Of a stretch of 64,000 nt of DNA, positions 1 through 8,396 are shown in pieces. Positions within the stretch are counted from its first letter, which is position 1. Each line of letters begins with the position of its first letter. Both the position numbers and the translations under genes were made by a program. The notes under the pieces are model-generated. The model had not been told where the DNA came from. It made no database searches and saw nothing but the letters and a program-made list of their open reading frames with translations. Source of the stretch: Muricauda sp. SCSIO 65647 (lineage in GTDB: Bacteria > Bacteroidota > Bacteroidia > Flavobacteriales > Flavobacteriaceae); contig NZ_CP091037.1 in NCBI RefSeq assembly GCF_021534965.1, positions 1,218,501-1,282,500 of the forward strand. The letters run 5' to 3'.

Positions 1-590
1 ATACGGATAATCTTTTTAAAATTTACTATATACTTAATAGCGGTATTGTGGTCGCAATTTCGTTTAGATTTCAAAAAGAACTCTAACCCAGAAATGAACT
101 TGTGATCAACCCTACGGACGGGAATGTCGTTTCTATGGTAGTTATGCTGAATATATTCCGAAACGTGTTTATAAGCTGCTTTATAACGTTGTAAAGTTCC
201 TTTTGTGAAACCTTTGCCCAACAAACTTTCCATTTCATCATTGTGTTCCTGGAAGATTTCCAGAACCATATGCTCCTTACCTTCCTTACCCAAATAGATG
301 TTTTTGATAATAGTTGCTGAAATATCAGCTCTTTCTTTTAAAAGGGAATCGTAAATATCGTAGAGCCTGTTCTTAACGTTGTCCAAAAACCTATTGAAAT
401 TGGATACCTCTGAGCTCGTTCCCCTTAATTTTGCCCCTCGTGAATCCCATCTGTGTTCATCTACCCTTCGGCCTAGACTAAACTCACTGCGTTTACCATT
501 AATGGTTACACGAGTATAAATCATGGCTTTTCCATCAGTGTCTGACTTTAATTTTTTAGGGTAAAAAAGGATGTTTAGTTTTCCGTACAT
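1..590 (-). CDS. Tyrosine recombinase/phage-type integrase, N-terminal part (cut by window edge)
   Basis: The reading frame opens with ATG at 590 and runs off the left edge, giving about 196 residues. Residues 1-90 (starting MYGKLNILFYPKK, then IYTRVTINGKRSEFSLGRRV) match the arm-type DNA-binding domain of Bacteroidota integrases of mobile elements. Residues 100-196 match the SAM-like core-binding domain. The catalytic domain with its R-H-R-Y residues would lie beyond the window. The gene points away from tRNA-Asp, which lies 243 bases upstream of its start; this is the usual position of an integrase at the end of an element integrated at a tRNA 3' end. The element body would then be to the left of the window. 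Domain assignment is from recognised family pattern; the activity is inferred. Confidence 0.85.
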   Translation of the reverse strand, partial: MYGKLNILFYPKKLKSDTDGKAMIYTRVTINGKRSEFSLGRRVDEHRWDSRGAKLRGTSSEVSNFNRFLDNVKNRLYDIYDSLLKERADISATIIKNIYLGKEGKEHMVLEIFQEHNDEMESLLGKGFTKGTLQRYKAAYKHVSEYIQHNYHRNDIPVRRVDHKFISGLEFFLKSKRNCDHNTAIKYIVNFKKIIR

Positions 591-591
591 C

Positions 592-615
592 GGTGAGTGT
601 TTTGAAATACTCACC
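592..615. repeat. Inverted pair of GGTGAGT boxes next to the integrase start
   Basis: GGTGAGT at 592-598 is mirrored by ACTCACC at 609-615. The pair lies directly upstream of the integrase ATG on the minus strand. A second pair with the same heptamer is at 686-730. Such repeated heptamers between an integrase gene and its tRNA target could be arm-type integrase sites or an operator for a small regulator. The sequence pattern is seen; the role is inferred. Confidence 0.5.
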
Positions 616-685
616 AGAAGGTATAAAAAACAAATGTTAAAATTTCTTTGTAAAGATTTCTTTAACAGTTGATTACAGTGATTTT

Positions 686-730
686 GGTGAGTGTTTTTTT
701 AAGGGTAAAAGACGCACCGAATTACTCACC
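686..730. repeat. Second inverted pair of GGTGAGT boxes
   Basis: GGTGAGT at 686-692 is mirrored by ACTCACC at 724-730, with a 31-base spacer. With the pair at 592-615 this gives four copies of one heptamer, each followed on its own strand by a T/A-rich run (GGTGAGTGTTTT, GGTGAGTATTTC, GGTGAGTAATTC). They lie between the integrase gene and the terminator of tRNA-Asp. Confidence 0.5.
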
Positions 731-774
731 TTTTTAATGGTTTTAAATGTTAATTTTTGGCATTAAATAAAATG

Positions 775-807
775 AAAAAGCCCGTAAATCATTGATTTAC
801 AGGCTTT
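775..807 (-). terminator. Intrinsic terminator of tRNA-Asp
   Basis: Read on the minus strand this is a stem of AAGCCTGTAAATC and GATTTACGGGCTT with a short AAT loop, followed by a T run. It starts 26 bases after the 3' end of tRNA-Asp. Confidence 0.8.
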
Positions 808-832
808 ATGCTGAAATTTAATAAATTTTCAG

Positions 833-906
833 CGGTCTGGACGGGACTCGAACCCGCGACCCCCTGCGTGACAGGCAGGTATTCTAACCAACTGAACTAC
901 CAGACC
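833..906 (-). tRNA. tRNA-Asp (anticodon GTC)
   Basis: The minus strand folds as a complete cloverleaf of 74 bases: acceptor GGTCTGG paired with CCAGACC, D arm with AGTTCAGTTGGTTAGA, anticodon stem CCTGC/GCAGG with loop CTGTCAC (anticodon GTC), T arm with GGTTCGAGTCC, and discriminator G as usual for tRNA-Asp. CCA is not encoded. The gene is followed by its own terminator and then by an integrase gene, so its 3' end is a plausible attachment site. Confidence 0.95.
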
Positions 907-927
907 AATGATTTTATCTCGATAACT

Positions 928-944
928 CCCGATAGCTATCAGGG
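928..944. repeat. Short palindromic repeat CCCGATAGCTATCAGGG
   Basis: A 17-base near-perfect palindrome (core GATAGCTATC) sits between tRNA-Asp and its promoter. It would lie in the 5' leader of the precursor tRNA. A second small hairpin (CACGC/GCGTG) follows at about 952-965. Similar GATAGCTATC palindromes are common dispersed repeats in flavobacteria, from memory. No function is assigned. Confidence 0.4.
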
Positions 945-1003
945 CGGGACTCACGCAACAGCGTGATTCAAATCTTGTTCAAATGCTTTTGATAAAGCGA
1001 GGG

Positions 1004-1035
1004 CAAATATACATTTACAATTTCATTTGCACAAA
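1004..1035 (-). promoter_or_regulatory. Bacteroidota-type promoter for tRNA-Asp
   Basis: On the minus strand there is TTTG (1035-1032), a 20-base spacer and TATATTTG (1011-1004), matching the -33/-7 pattern TTTG-N19/20-TAnnTTTG. Transcription would begin about 90 bases upstream of the tRNA. Confidence 0.6.
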
Positions 1036-1044
1036 ATATTTTTA

Positions 1045-1974
1045 TCATACGAACTTCTGCCGTTCGACCATAAAGGTGTTGAGTATCTTCGAAAAATCAG
1101 AACGCACATCGGCTTCTACATACTTTATTTGATACTGCATGCATTTCAATTTCAAGGCATCTATGTACGCCTTCACCTTTGTCATATAGGCTTGCTTTAT
1201 ATTGTCTGCATATAAATCGATATGTTGGCCAGTTTCAACATCTATAAATCGTTTGGGAGCATTGTCAAAATCAAAATTCAGTTCATGCTGCCAGTCCATA
1301 AGGTGAAAAAGCACCACTTCGTGCTTGTTATACTTTAGATGGCGAAGTGCCTCGAACAGCTTGTCTTCTTCCACTTCTGTCTGAAACATATCAGAGAACA
1401 GAAAAATAAGGCTCCTTCTATGTATTTTTTCAGCTATCTGGTGAAGATAATGATAGGTTCGGGTTTTCTTGCCCGTATTTTTTGAGGCCGTGGTCGAATT
1501 CAGTGTAGACAACAACATCTGAAAATGGCGTTCGCTACTTTTTTCCTTTATAAAGAATTCATAGTCATCGGAATATATGCTCAATCCAACAGCATCACGC
1601 TGTTTTTTTAAAATGTTCATCAACGCTGCAATGGCCAATACCCCGAAACCGATCTTGTTAAGGTTGTCAAGGTGCATTTGGCCCACCTTTGGGTAATGCA
1701 TCGATGCCGAATTGTCCAATATCATATGGCATCTGAGATTCGTCTCTTCTTCATAGTGTTTGGTGTACAGCTTGTCGGTTCGGGCAAAGAGTTTCCAATC
1801 GATATGTTTGGTGCTTTCCCCTATGTTATAGATTTTGTGCTCGGCAAACTCTGCAGAGTAACCGTGGAAAGGACTTTTATGTATACCGCTTATGAAGCCT
1901 TCGACCACTTGGCTGGCCAAAAGCTCTAGATTCTGGAACAGTTTTGCTTTATGAAGTTCTGATTTGATGTCCAT
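1045..1974 (-). CDS. DUF58 domain protein (VWA-like)
   Basis: This 309-residue protein belongs to the DUF58 family. The region EHKIYNIGESTKHIDWKLFA at about 46-65 is the family signature, followed by a von Willebrand A-type strand with a DxSxS metal-site motif (D87-N-S-A-S91). No signal peptide or membrane segment is seen. DUF58 proteins usually sit with MoxR ATPases and VWA membrane proteins; none of these is adjacent here. The gene follows trxA on the same strand but is separated from it by a hairpin terminator. The start at 1974 gives MDIKSELHKAK, usual for flavobacterial members. The exact function of the family is unknown; it is often linked to envelope or metalloprotein maturation. Confidence 0.85.
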   Translation of the reverse strand: MDIKSELHKAKLFQNLELLASQVVEGFISGIHKSPFHGYSAEFAEHKIYNIGESTKHIDWKLFARTDKLYTKHYEEETNLRCHMILDNSASMHYPKVGQMHLDNLNKIGFGVLAIAALMNILKKQRDAVGLSIYSDDYEFFIKEKSSERHFQMLLSTLNSTTASKNTGKKTRTYHYLHQIAEKIHRRSLIFLFSDMFQTEVEEDKLFEALRHLKYNKHEVVLFHLMDWQHELNFDFDNAPKRFIDVETGQHIDLYADNIKQAYMTKVKAYIDALKLKCMQYQIKYVEADVRSDFSKILNTFMVERQKFV

Positions 1975-1994
1975 ATCGATACCAATATAAACGA

Positions 1995-2022
1995 AAAAGG
2001 TCTGGCTTTCACCAGACCTTTT
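1995..2022 (-). terminator. Intrinsic terminator after trxA
   Basis: AAAAGGTCTGG and CCAGACCTTTT form an 11-base-pair stem with a six-base loop, and the T-rich arm is 3' on either strand. It lies between the trxA stop and the DUF58 start on the minus strand, so it probably ends the trxA transcript. Confidence 0.75.
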
Positions 2023-2044
2023 CTAAAACTTTTCGTAAACTATC

Positions 2045-2362
2045 TTAAAGCAATGCATCAATGGCATCGGTATATACCTTTTTGGGCGATACCCCTACCT
2101 GTCGGGTAACTATCTCGCCATTTTTAAAGACCAATACCGTAGGAATGTTGCGCACTCCATATTTTGCCGCATACTGTTGATTGGCATCTACATCAACCTT
2201 GCCCACAACAGCTTTGCCGTCATATTCTTCACTTACCTCATCGATAATCGGACCCACCATTCTACAAGGTCCGCACCAAGCGGCCCAAAAATCGACCACT
2301 ACGGGCTTATCACTTTTTAATACCACTTCGTCAAAAGTCGCATCTGTTATTTCTAGTGCCAT
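2045..2362 (-). CDS. trxA: Thioredoxin
   Basis: This 105-residue cytoplasmic protein reduces disulfides. It has the thioredoxin fold with the active site WCGPC at residues 29-33, the conserved Asp in VVVDFWAAWC (D24), and the cis-proline segment RNIPTVLVF. Length is standard for TrxA and no export signal is present. The gene lies 100 bases downstream of dnaE on the same strand but has its own promoter box (TAAATTTG, 2390-2383). Identification is secure. Confidence 0.96.
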   Translation of the reverse strand: MALEITDATFDEVVLKSDKPVVVDFWAAWCGPCRMVGPIIDEVSEEYDGKAVVGKVDVDANQQYAAKYGVRNIPTVLVFKNGEIVTRQVGVSPKKVYTDAIDALL

Positions 2363-2382
2363 ATGTACTTATTTATTGTTCG

Positions 2383-2390
2383 CAAATTTA
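2383..2390 (-). promoter_or_regulatory. -7 box TAAATTTG of trxA
   Basis: The minus-strand sequence TAAATTTG fits the Bacteroidota -7 consensus TAnnTTTG and lies 20 bases upstream of the trxA ATG. No convincing TTG is seen at the -33 distance. Confidence 0.45.
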
Positions 2391-2462
2391 GTCAAATATC
2401 GATGAGTTTCCTTACTGATGGTGAATTCGTTTTGATTATGAGGTCATTGGCAAAAACTATAT

Positions 2463-5400
2463 TCAATTGAGCTTATAGTGCACCTCTTGTTCTTCGAGCA
2501 CTGAAAGCAATTCACTCGAAATGTTCACTTTCTGTTTTCTGCTTGAAAGGTTGAGCTTGATTTCATCTTTCATTTCATAGATCACAAAATTCAACGGGTG
2601 TTTCCCTTTGTACGAACGCAACGTATCTTTCAGGTCTTTGATACGCTTTTCTTGTAAGCGATCTATGTCAAGTTTAATGGTGAGCTTTTTGGCATACGCT
2701 TCCATCACATCTTGCAATTGCCTGAAATCGTTGTATTGAAGCCTAGGCTCTCCTTTTTTGCCCGTTTCCCGGCTTACCCACCCTTCCCGCACATATACTT
2801 TTACATGAACAAAAGAATTGATCATCAAAAAATGCCTGAATTTCAGATATTCCTCCCCAAAAATCTTGAACTCGTGAGAGTCGGTATAATCTTCCAAAAC
2901 AAAGATGCCCCAACCTTTTCCATTCTTCGACAAGCGGTGCTGCACATCGGTAATGACCCCGGCAAAGGTCAGTTCGCGGTTCACATATGTTTCAAGGTCA
3001 TCATTGAAAATAGAGATTCCCGTATTGCAGAACGCATCGATCTCTTTTTTGAAATCATCTAAGGGATGGCCCGAAATATAAATGCCCACTACTTCTTTTT
3101 CTCTTCGCAGTTTTTCCATGGTGCCCCATTCTTCACAAGGCGGAACCGTAGGTTCGGGTATTTGTACCTCACTGGCATCACCAAATAGGCTTACTTGGGA
3201 TGAATTTTCATTTTCTTGGAACTTCGCCCCATACCTGATGACCTTTTCCAAAAAACTGATGGCATCGCTTTCTTGATGAAAATACTGCGCGCGATGGGTG
3301 CCCCCGAACGAATCAAAACCACCGGCCAAGGCCAAATTCTCAAATGCCTTTTTATTGGCAGCCCTCAGATCTACGCGCTTGGCCATATCAAAGACCGAAC
3401 GGTAAGAGCCGTTTTCTTTACGTTCGTCAACAATGGCCTGTACCGCTGAGCGACCAACGCCCTTAATGGCGCCCATACCAAAACGGATGGCATTGTTTTT
3501 GTTCACCGCAAATTTGTAGTATGACTCATTGACATCTGGGCCCAATACCTCAAGACCCATACGTTTACATTCTTCCATAAAGAACGTGACCTGTTTGATG
3601 TCGTTCATGTTGTTCGACAGTACGGCGGCCATATACTCAGCTGGGTAATGCGCCTTTAAATAAGCCGTCTGATAAGCAATGTACGCATAGCAGGTCGAGT
3701 GGCTCTTGTTGAAAGCATACGAGGCAAACGCCTCCCAATCTTTCCAGATTTTTTCAAGAATTTCCTTCGGATGGCCATTCTTCTCACCACCTTCAATGAA
3801 TTGGGGCCGGTATTTTTGTAGTAGGGCGAAAATCTTTTTTCCCATGGCCTTTCTCAGTCCATCGGCATCGCCTTTTGAAAAATTGGCCAACTTTTGTGAA
3901 AGTCGCATCACCTGTTCTTGATAGACCGTAATGCCGTAGGTATCCTTTAGAAATTCTTCCATTTCAGGAAGGTCATAAGAAATTTCCTCCTCACCGTGCT
4001 TACGGGCAATAAAACTGGGTATGTATTCCATTGGCCCTGGCCGGTACAGTGCATTCATGGCGATCAGATCGTCAAAGACCGTTGGCTTCAGATTCTTGAG
4101 ATGCTTTTGCATACCTGGTGATTCGTACTGGAATATGCCTACCGTATCACCACGCTGAAAGAGTTCATAGGTCTTTTCGTCATCAAGGGGAAATTCATCG
4201 GGCACCAACCCAACACCGGTGCGGGCCTTGACGATCTTGACCGTATCTTTGATGAGCGTGAGCGTCTTCAAGCCAAGGAAATCCATTTTCAACAGGCCAG
4301 CACTTTCGACCACTGAATTGTCGAACTGGGTCACATAAAGATCGGAATCTTTGGCCGTGGCCACGGGCACGAAATTGGTGATGTCATCTGGCGTGATGAT
4401 AACCCCACAGGCATGTATGCCGGTATTGCGAAGAGAGCCCTCCAACACCCGGGCCATGTTCACGGTTCGACCTTCCAAACCTTCTGTTTCAGATATATTG
4501 AGCAGTTCATTGACCTTTTGCATTTCATCGGCCCTGAACATTTTTTTCAACTCAGATTCTTCTTTACCGAAAATCTTGTTCAGCTTGCCCATTGTAGGAA
4601 TCAACTTGGCCAAACGATCGGCATCGTTCAGCGGCAGATCCAACACCCTGGCCGTATCGCGAATCGAAGATTTTGCGGCCATCGTGCCATAGGTAATGAT
4701 TTGGGCCACTTGATTGGCACCGTATTTTCTGATGACATAGTCCATTACCTTACCACGGCCCTCATCATCAAAATCAATATCGATATCGGGCATCGATACC
4801 CTATCGGGATTCAAAAACCGCTCAAAGAGCAAATCATACTCCAACGGGTCGATATTGGTGATCTTTAAGCAATAGGCCACTACCGAACCTGCTGCCGAAC
4901 CCCTGCCCGGCCCCACAGAGACCTCCATGTTTCTCGCTTCGCGGATGAAATCTTCAACAATCAAAAAATAGCCTGGATAACCAGAGTTCTCGATGGTCGC
5001 CAATTCAAAGTCAATGCGCTCCCTTACTTCATCCGTAATCTCACCATACCGCTCTTTGGCCCCTTCATAGGTGATGTGCCGTAAGTAGGCGTTCTCGCCT
5101 TCTCGATAGCTATCGGCACCTTCGGCAACCTTGAACGCTTCAGGAATATCGAATTTGGGCAGCAGTACATCCCTCGCCAATGTGAAAGGTTCAATTTTGT
5201 CAATGATTTCCCGTACGTTGAAAATCGCTTTGGGCAAATCTTTGAAGAGCGTCTTCATTTCTTCGGCAGACTTGAAGTAGTATTCTTCGTTGGGCAGCCC
5301 ATATCGATAGCCACGACCACGGCCTATGGGAGTCGACACCTTTTCGCCATCTTTGACACATAGCAAAATGTCATGGGCCTCGGCATCTTCTTTTTTGCCA

Positions 5401-6848
5401 TAATAAGTGTTATTGGTGGCCACCAATTTGACACCATGCTTTTTTGAGAGCTCGACAAGAACTTGGTTGACACGATCTTCGTCTTCTTGGCCATGACGCA
5501 TGATCTCGAGATAGAAATCCTCACCAAATTCCGATTTCCACCAAAGAAGAGCTTCCTCGGCCTGTTTTTCACCTATGTTCAGAATCTTGTTGGGCACCTC
5601 GCCATAGAGGTTTCCCGAAAGCACAATGAGGTCTTCTTTATACTTTTTGACGATGTCTTTGTCGATACGGGGCACGTAATAGAACCCATCGGTATAAGCA
5701 ATCGATGCCATCTTCGCCAAGTTGTGATAGCCATTCTTGTTTTTGGCCAGCATAACGATTTGATGACCATAGTCTTTTACGTTCTTATTGGTATGGTCTT
5801 CACAAACAAAAAACTCACAACCGATGATAGAGACCAATTCACTTTCGTTAAAAGCTTCACCTTTTTCTTCGGCCTCTTTTCTTTTTTGACTGATGGAGGC
5901 ATTATGGGCATTCACTTCCCTCACAAAGTGAAAGGCCCCCATCATATTGGCATGGTCGGTCAGCGCAACGGCGGGCATTTTAGCTTCGATTGCCCGTTGA
6001 ACCAACTCTTTGGTCGACATGGTCGACTGCAGTACCGAAAATTGGGAATGATTGTGCAGGTGCACAAAATCGGCATCTTCCAATTTCTTGATATTCTCAT
6101 CAAGCTCTGTTTGTGAAATGCCCCCAGTATCATTTGCCCAAAGGGCATCCGCAATTTTTTTGGATGCTTCCTTCAGGTTGATGTGCTTCAGTCCGATGAG
6201 CTGTATCTCTTGTGGATTTTCTTCTGAAAACCGATCAAAATAATCGGGCTGCACGTCGAGCTGCTCTTGGGTATATTGACGTTTTCTAATGAGTTCTAAA
6301 AAACAGCGCGCCGTGGCCTCTACATCGGCAGAGGCGTTATGGGCTTCGGCAAATGGTTCCCCGAAAAGATATTCATGCAATTCGGTCAGGTTCGGAAGCT
6401 TATACTTACCGCCCCGCCCGCCAGGTAGCTGGCAAAGCTCTGCCGTATGTTCGGTACACGTATCGAGAACAGGTAACTCTTGTAACGAATTTTGAATATC
6501 CATTCGATGAAACTCACAGCCCATGATATTGATATCGAAATCAACGTTTTGGCCCACTACAAATTTGGCCTTGGCCAACGCTTCGTTGAACTTTTCGAGC
6601 ATCTCTTTTAGCGGTACACCTTCTTGTTCGGCCAATGCGGTCGAGATACCGTGTACCTGTTCAGATTCGTAGGGAATATTAAATCCGTCAGGTTGTATCA
6701 AAAAGTCTTGCTGTTCTACCAAACGCCCCATGTCATCATGCAATTGCCAAGCAATCTGCACGCATCTTGGCCAGTTGTCGGTATCGGTGATAGGGGCATC
6801 CCAACGTTTGGGCAATCCAGTGGTCTCGGTATCAAAGATCAGGTACAT
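2463..6848 (-). CDS. dnaE: DNA polymerase III alpha subunit with fused proofreading exonuclease
   Basis: This 1461-residue replicative polymerase has an N-terminal DnaQ-like DEDDh exonuclease (D6-T-E8 near the start, D103, H170 and D175). After it come a PHP domain beginning with HLHNHS at 263-268, the family C polymerase core with MPDIDIDF at 686-693 carrying catalytic aspartates, helix-hairpin-helix motifs, and an OB-fold region (RELTFAGVITDVQHR). The exonuclease fusion is typical of Bacteroidota, where epsilon is otherwise a separate protein. It synthesises the chromosome together with clamp and clamp loader. A second, shorter DnaE is encoded at 15262-18267, so this one is the essential copy. 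The start at 6848 gives MYLIFDTETTGLP directly at the exonuclease motif. Confidence 0.97.
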   Translation of the reverse strand: MYLIFDTETTGLPKRWDAPITDTDNWPRCVQIAWQLHDDMGRLVEQQDFLIQPDGFNIPYESEQVHGISTALAEQEGVPLKEMLEKFNEALAKAKFVVGQNVDFDINIMGCEFHRMDIQNSLQELPVLDTCTEHTAELCQLPGGRGGKYKLPNLTELHEYLFGEPFAEAHNASADVEATARCFLELIRKRQYTQEQLDVQPDYFDRFSEENPQEIQLIGLKHINLKEASKKIADALWANDTGGISQTELDENIKKLEDADFVHLHNHSQFSVLQSTMSTKELVQRAIEAKMPAVALTDHANMMGAFHFVREVNAHNASISQKRKEAEEKGEAFNESELVSIIGCEFFVCEDHTNKNVKDYGHQIVMLAKNKNGYHNLAKMASIAYTDGFYYVPRIDKDIVKKYKEDLIVLSGNLYGEVPNKILNIGEKQAEEALLWWKSEFGEDFYLEIMRHGQEDEDRVNQVLVELSKKHGVKLVATNNTYYGKKEDAEAHDILLCVKDGEKVSTPIGRGRGYRYGLPNEEYYFKSAEEMKTLFKDLPKAIFNVREIIDKIEPFTLARDVLLPKFDIPEAFKVAEGADSYREGENAYLRHITYEGAKERYGEITDEVRERIDFELATIENSGYPGYFLIVEDFIREARNMEVSVGPGRGSAAGSVVAYCLKITNIDPLEYDLLFERFLNPDRVSMPDIDIDFDDEGRGKVMDYVIRKYGANQVAQIITYGTMAAKSSIRDTARVLDLPLNDADRLAKLIPTMGKLNKIFGKEESELKKMFRADEMQKVNELLNISETEGLEGRTVNMARVLEGSLRNTGIHACGVIITPDDITNFVPVATAKDSDLYVTQFDNSVVESAGLLKMDFLGLKTLTLIKDTVKIVKARTGVGLVPDEFPLDDEKTYELFQRGDTVGIFQYESPGMQKHLKNLKPTVFDDLIAMNALYRPGPMEYIPSFIARKHGEEEISYDLPEMEEFLKDTYGITVYQEQVMRLSQKLANFSKGDADGLRKAMGKKIFALLQKYRPQFIEGGEKNGHPKEILEKIWKDWEAFASYAFNKSHSTCYAYIAYQTAYLKAHYPAEYMAAVLSNNMNDIKQVTFFMEECKRMGLEVLGPDVNESYYKFAVNKNNAIRFGMGAIKGVGRSAVQAIVDERKENGSYRSVFDMAKRVDLRAANKKAFENLALAGGFDSFGGTHRAQYFHQESDAISFLEKVIRYGAKFQENENSSQVSLFGDASEVQIPEPTVPPCEEWGTMEKLRREKEVVGIYISGHPLDDFKKEIDAFCNTGISIFNDDLETYVNRELTFAGVITDVQHRLSKNGKGWGIFVLEDYTDSHEFKIFGEEYLKFRHFLMINSFVHVKVYVREGWVSRETGKKGEPRLQYNDFRQLQDVMEAYAKKLTIKLDIDRLQEKRIKDLKDTLRSYKGKHPLNFVIYEMKDEIKLNLSSRKQKVNISSELLSVLEEQEVHYKLN

Positions 6849-6957
6849 AGAAGTGTTTTATGCCATCAAAAAGCAGCGAATAAAAATAGCCAAAACCTCT
6901 ATTCTGAAAAAAAGGAGTTTTGAGGAGTTATCAACTGACAAAAACTTCTTTGAAACA

Positions 6958-6987
6958 TTGTGGAATTCAGTATTTAATGTATTTTTG
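6958..6987 (+). promoter_or_regulatory. Promoter of rpsP-rimM
   Basis: TTG (6958-6960), 19 bases, then TATTTTTG (6980-6987) matches the Bacteroidota consensus closely. It predicts a leader of about 65 bases before rpsP, containing the small inverted repeat AAAGAAAGCTTTT. Such a leader could serve ribosomal-protein control, but this is inference. Confidence 0.7.
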
Positions 6988-7057
6988 CATCCGCTTTCAA
7001 AAGAAAGCTTTTAAAGAATTAATAACCAGGGTCGGGCACCCTACAAATTAATGTGAT

Positions 7058-7708
7058 ATGCCAGTAAAGATTAGATTGCAACGCCACGGTAAAAAAGGAA
7101 AACCCTTCTATTGGATCGTTGCCGCAGACTCCCGGTCAAAAAGAGACGGTAAATTTTTAGAGAAGTTGGGCACTTACAACCCCAACACCAACCCGGCTAC
7201 CATCAACCTAAATGTCGATGGTTCGGTAAAATGGTTGCAACATGGTGCACAACCCACCGATACGGCCAGGGCGATTTTAAGCTATAAGGGCGTTTTGTTG
7301 AAAAAACATTTGTTGGTAGGCGTGGCCAAAGGAGCTTTTTCTGAAGAAGAGGCCGAAAAAAAATTCAATGCCTGGGTCGAGGAAAAAGAAGCGGCCATTC
7401 AGGCCAAAAGAGATGGTTTGAGCAAGGCTGAAGCCGAGGCCAAAGCCAAAGCATTGGCGGCAGAAAAGGAAGTAAATGAAAAGCGTATTGCCGCTGCCCA
7501 GCCAGAGCCTGAAGCGACAGAAGGGGAAGCACCGGTCGAAGAGGCAGCCGCTACCGAGGTGACTGAGGCCACAACCACTGAAGAAACGGCAGAAGCTGTT
7601 GAAACTGCACCAGAAGCTGTCGAAGAAGCTCCCGCTGCTGAAGAAGCAAAAGAGGAAGCCGCTCCAGAGGCCAAGGCCGAGGAAGCTGCCAGTGCTGAAG
7701 AGGAATAA
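7058..7708 (+). CDS. rpsP: 30S ribosomal protein S16 with long acidic tail
   Basis: Residues 1-80 are canonical S16 ([21 protein letters not shown], then [13 protein letters not shown]), which binds 16S rRNA in the small-subunit body. The protein continues to 216 residues. Positions about 80-150 are charged and helical, and about 150-216 are a low-complexity run of Ala, Glu, Val and Thr. S16 in most bacteria is about 80-90 residues; extended forms are common in Bacteroidota, though this tail is long. The gene starts an operon with rimM, 11 bases downstream, the usual pairing of S16 with its assembly factor. The tail resembles the acidic tail of L25 at 46864-47532. Confidence 0.96.
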   Translation: MPVKIRLQRHGKKGKPFYWIVAADSRSKRDGKFLEKLGTYNPNTNPATINLNVDGSVKWLQHGAQPTDTARAILSYKGVLLKKHLLVGVAKGAFSEEEAEKKFNAWVEEKEAAIQAKRDGLSKAEAEAKAKALAAEKEVNEKRIAAAQPEPEATEGEAPVEEAAATEVTEATTTEETAEAVETAPEAVEEAPAAEEAKEEAAPEAKAEEAASAEEE

Positions 7709-7719
7709 ATTTTTTGACA

Positions 7720-8247
7720 ATGCGCAAGGAAGATTGCTTCTACCTGGGCAAAGTCGTTTCAAAATATAGTTTCAAAGGCGAGGTATTGGCAAAGCTCGAT
7801 ACCGACGAACCGGAGATTTACGAAAATATGGAATCAGTTTTTGTTTCGATGGGAAACAATCTGGTTCCATTTTTTATTGACCGTTGTCGATTGCACAAAT
7901 CGGCACTCTTGCGTATCGATTTTGAGGACATCAAAGACGAAGCTGCCGCCGATGGCATTTTAGGGGCCGAGCTATATCTTCCGCTTGAAATGCTGCCACC
8001 CCTAACAGGCAACAAATTTTATTACCATGAGGTCATCGGGTTTACCTTGATCGACACCGTTCATGGCAATATCGGTATCATTACCGCCATCAACGATTCG
8101 GCCGCCCAAGTGCTCTTTGAGGCCGAAAAAGATGGCAGACAATTGTTGATCCCCGTTGATGATGATATCATCGTAAAGGTAGATCGTGAACAAAAGACCA
8201 TTGAGGTGAACACCCCTGATGGTTTGATAGCCCTTTATTTAGCGTAA
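7720..8247 (+). CDS. rimM: 16S rRNA processing protein RimM
   Basis: This 175-residue ribosome maturation factor helps assemble the 30S head and binds S19. It has an N-terminal beta-barrel (FYLGKVVSKYSFKGEVLAKLDTD) and a C-terminal PRC barrel (YYHEVIGFTLIDTVHGNIG, then LLIPVDDDIIVKVD). I chose the ATG at 7720. An in-frame TTG at 7714 would add only two residues and is less likely. The gene follows rpsP by 11 bases and no other promoter is seen, so co-transcription is expected. Confidence 0.93.
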   Translation: MRKEDCFYLGKVVSKYSFKGEVLAKLDTDEPEIYENMESVFVSMGNNLVPFFIDRCRLHKSALLRIDFEDIKDEAAADGILGAELYLPLEMLPPLTGNKFYYHEVIGFTLIDTVHGNIGIITAINDSAAQVLFEAEKDGRQLLIPVDDDIIVKVDREQKTIEVNTPDGLIALYLA

Positions 8248-8261
8248 ACAACTTCGAGGCA

Positions 8262-8288
8262 GGCCTGTCTACCGGATAGGTAGGCCTA
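8262..8288. repeat. Inverted repeat downstream of rimM
   Basis: AGGCCTGTCTA and TAGGTAGGCCT form an 11-pair stem (two G-T pairs) around CCGGA. The sequence resembles the 20-base palindrome family CCTGCCTACCGGCAGGCAGG found inside the tRNA-Leu fragments at 45334-45746. No T run follows, so it is more likely a dispersed palindrome than a strong terminator. Confidence 0.4.
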
Positions 8289-8396
8289 GGAGCAACTTGC
8301 CCAACGGTAGTCAGGTTTTACATTTCGATTGTCGATTAAATCGACCACATTGCTATTTGTTTTTATATTTTTAGGACATTCCTTAAAAAAACCAAT

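Noticed and set aside
5463-6116. Plus-strand reading frame of 217 codons opposite dnaE
   Set aside because: It lies fully antisense to the conserved exonuclease/PHP part of dnaE and its product has no recognisable motif; it is a shadow of codon use.
7277-7762. Minus-strand reading frames opposite rpsP (161 and 91 codons)
   Set aside because: They mirror the Ala/Glu-rich tail; their composition is low-complexity Phe/Ser/Gly or Ala/Ser, typical of an antisense artefact.
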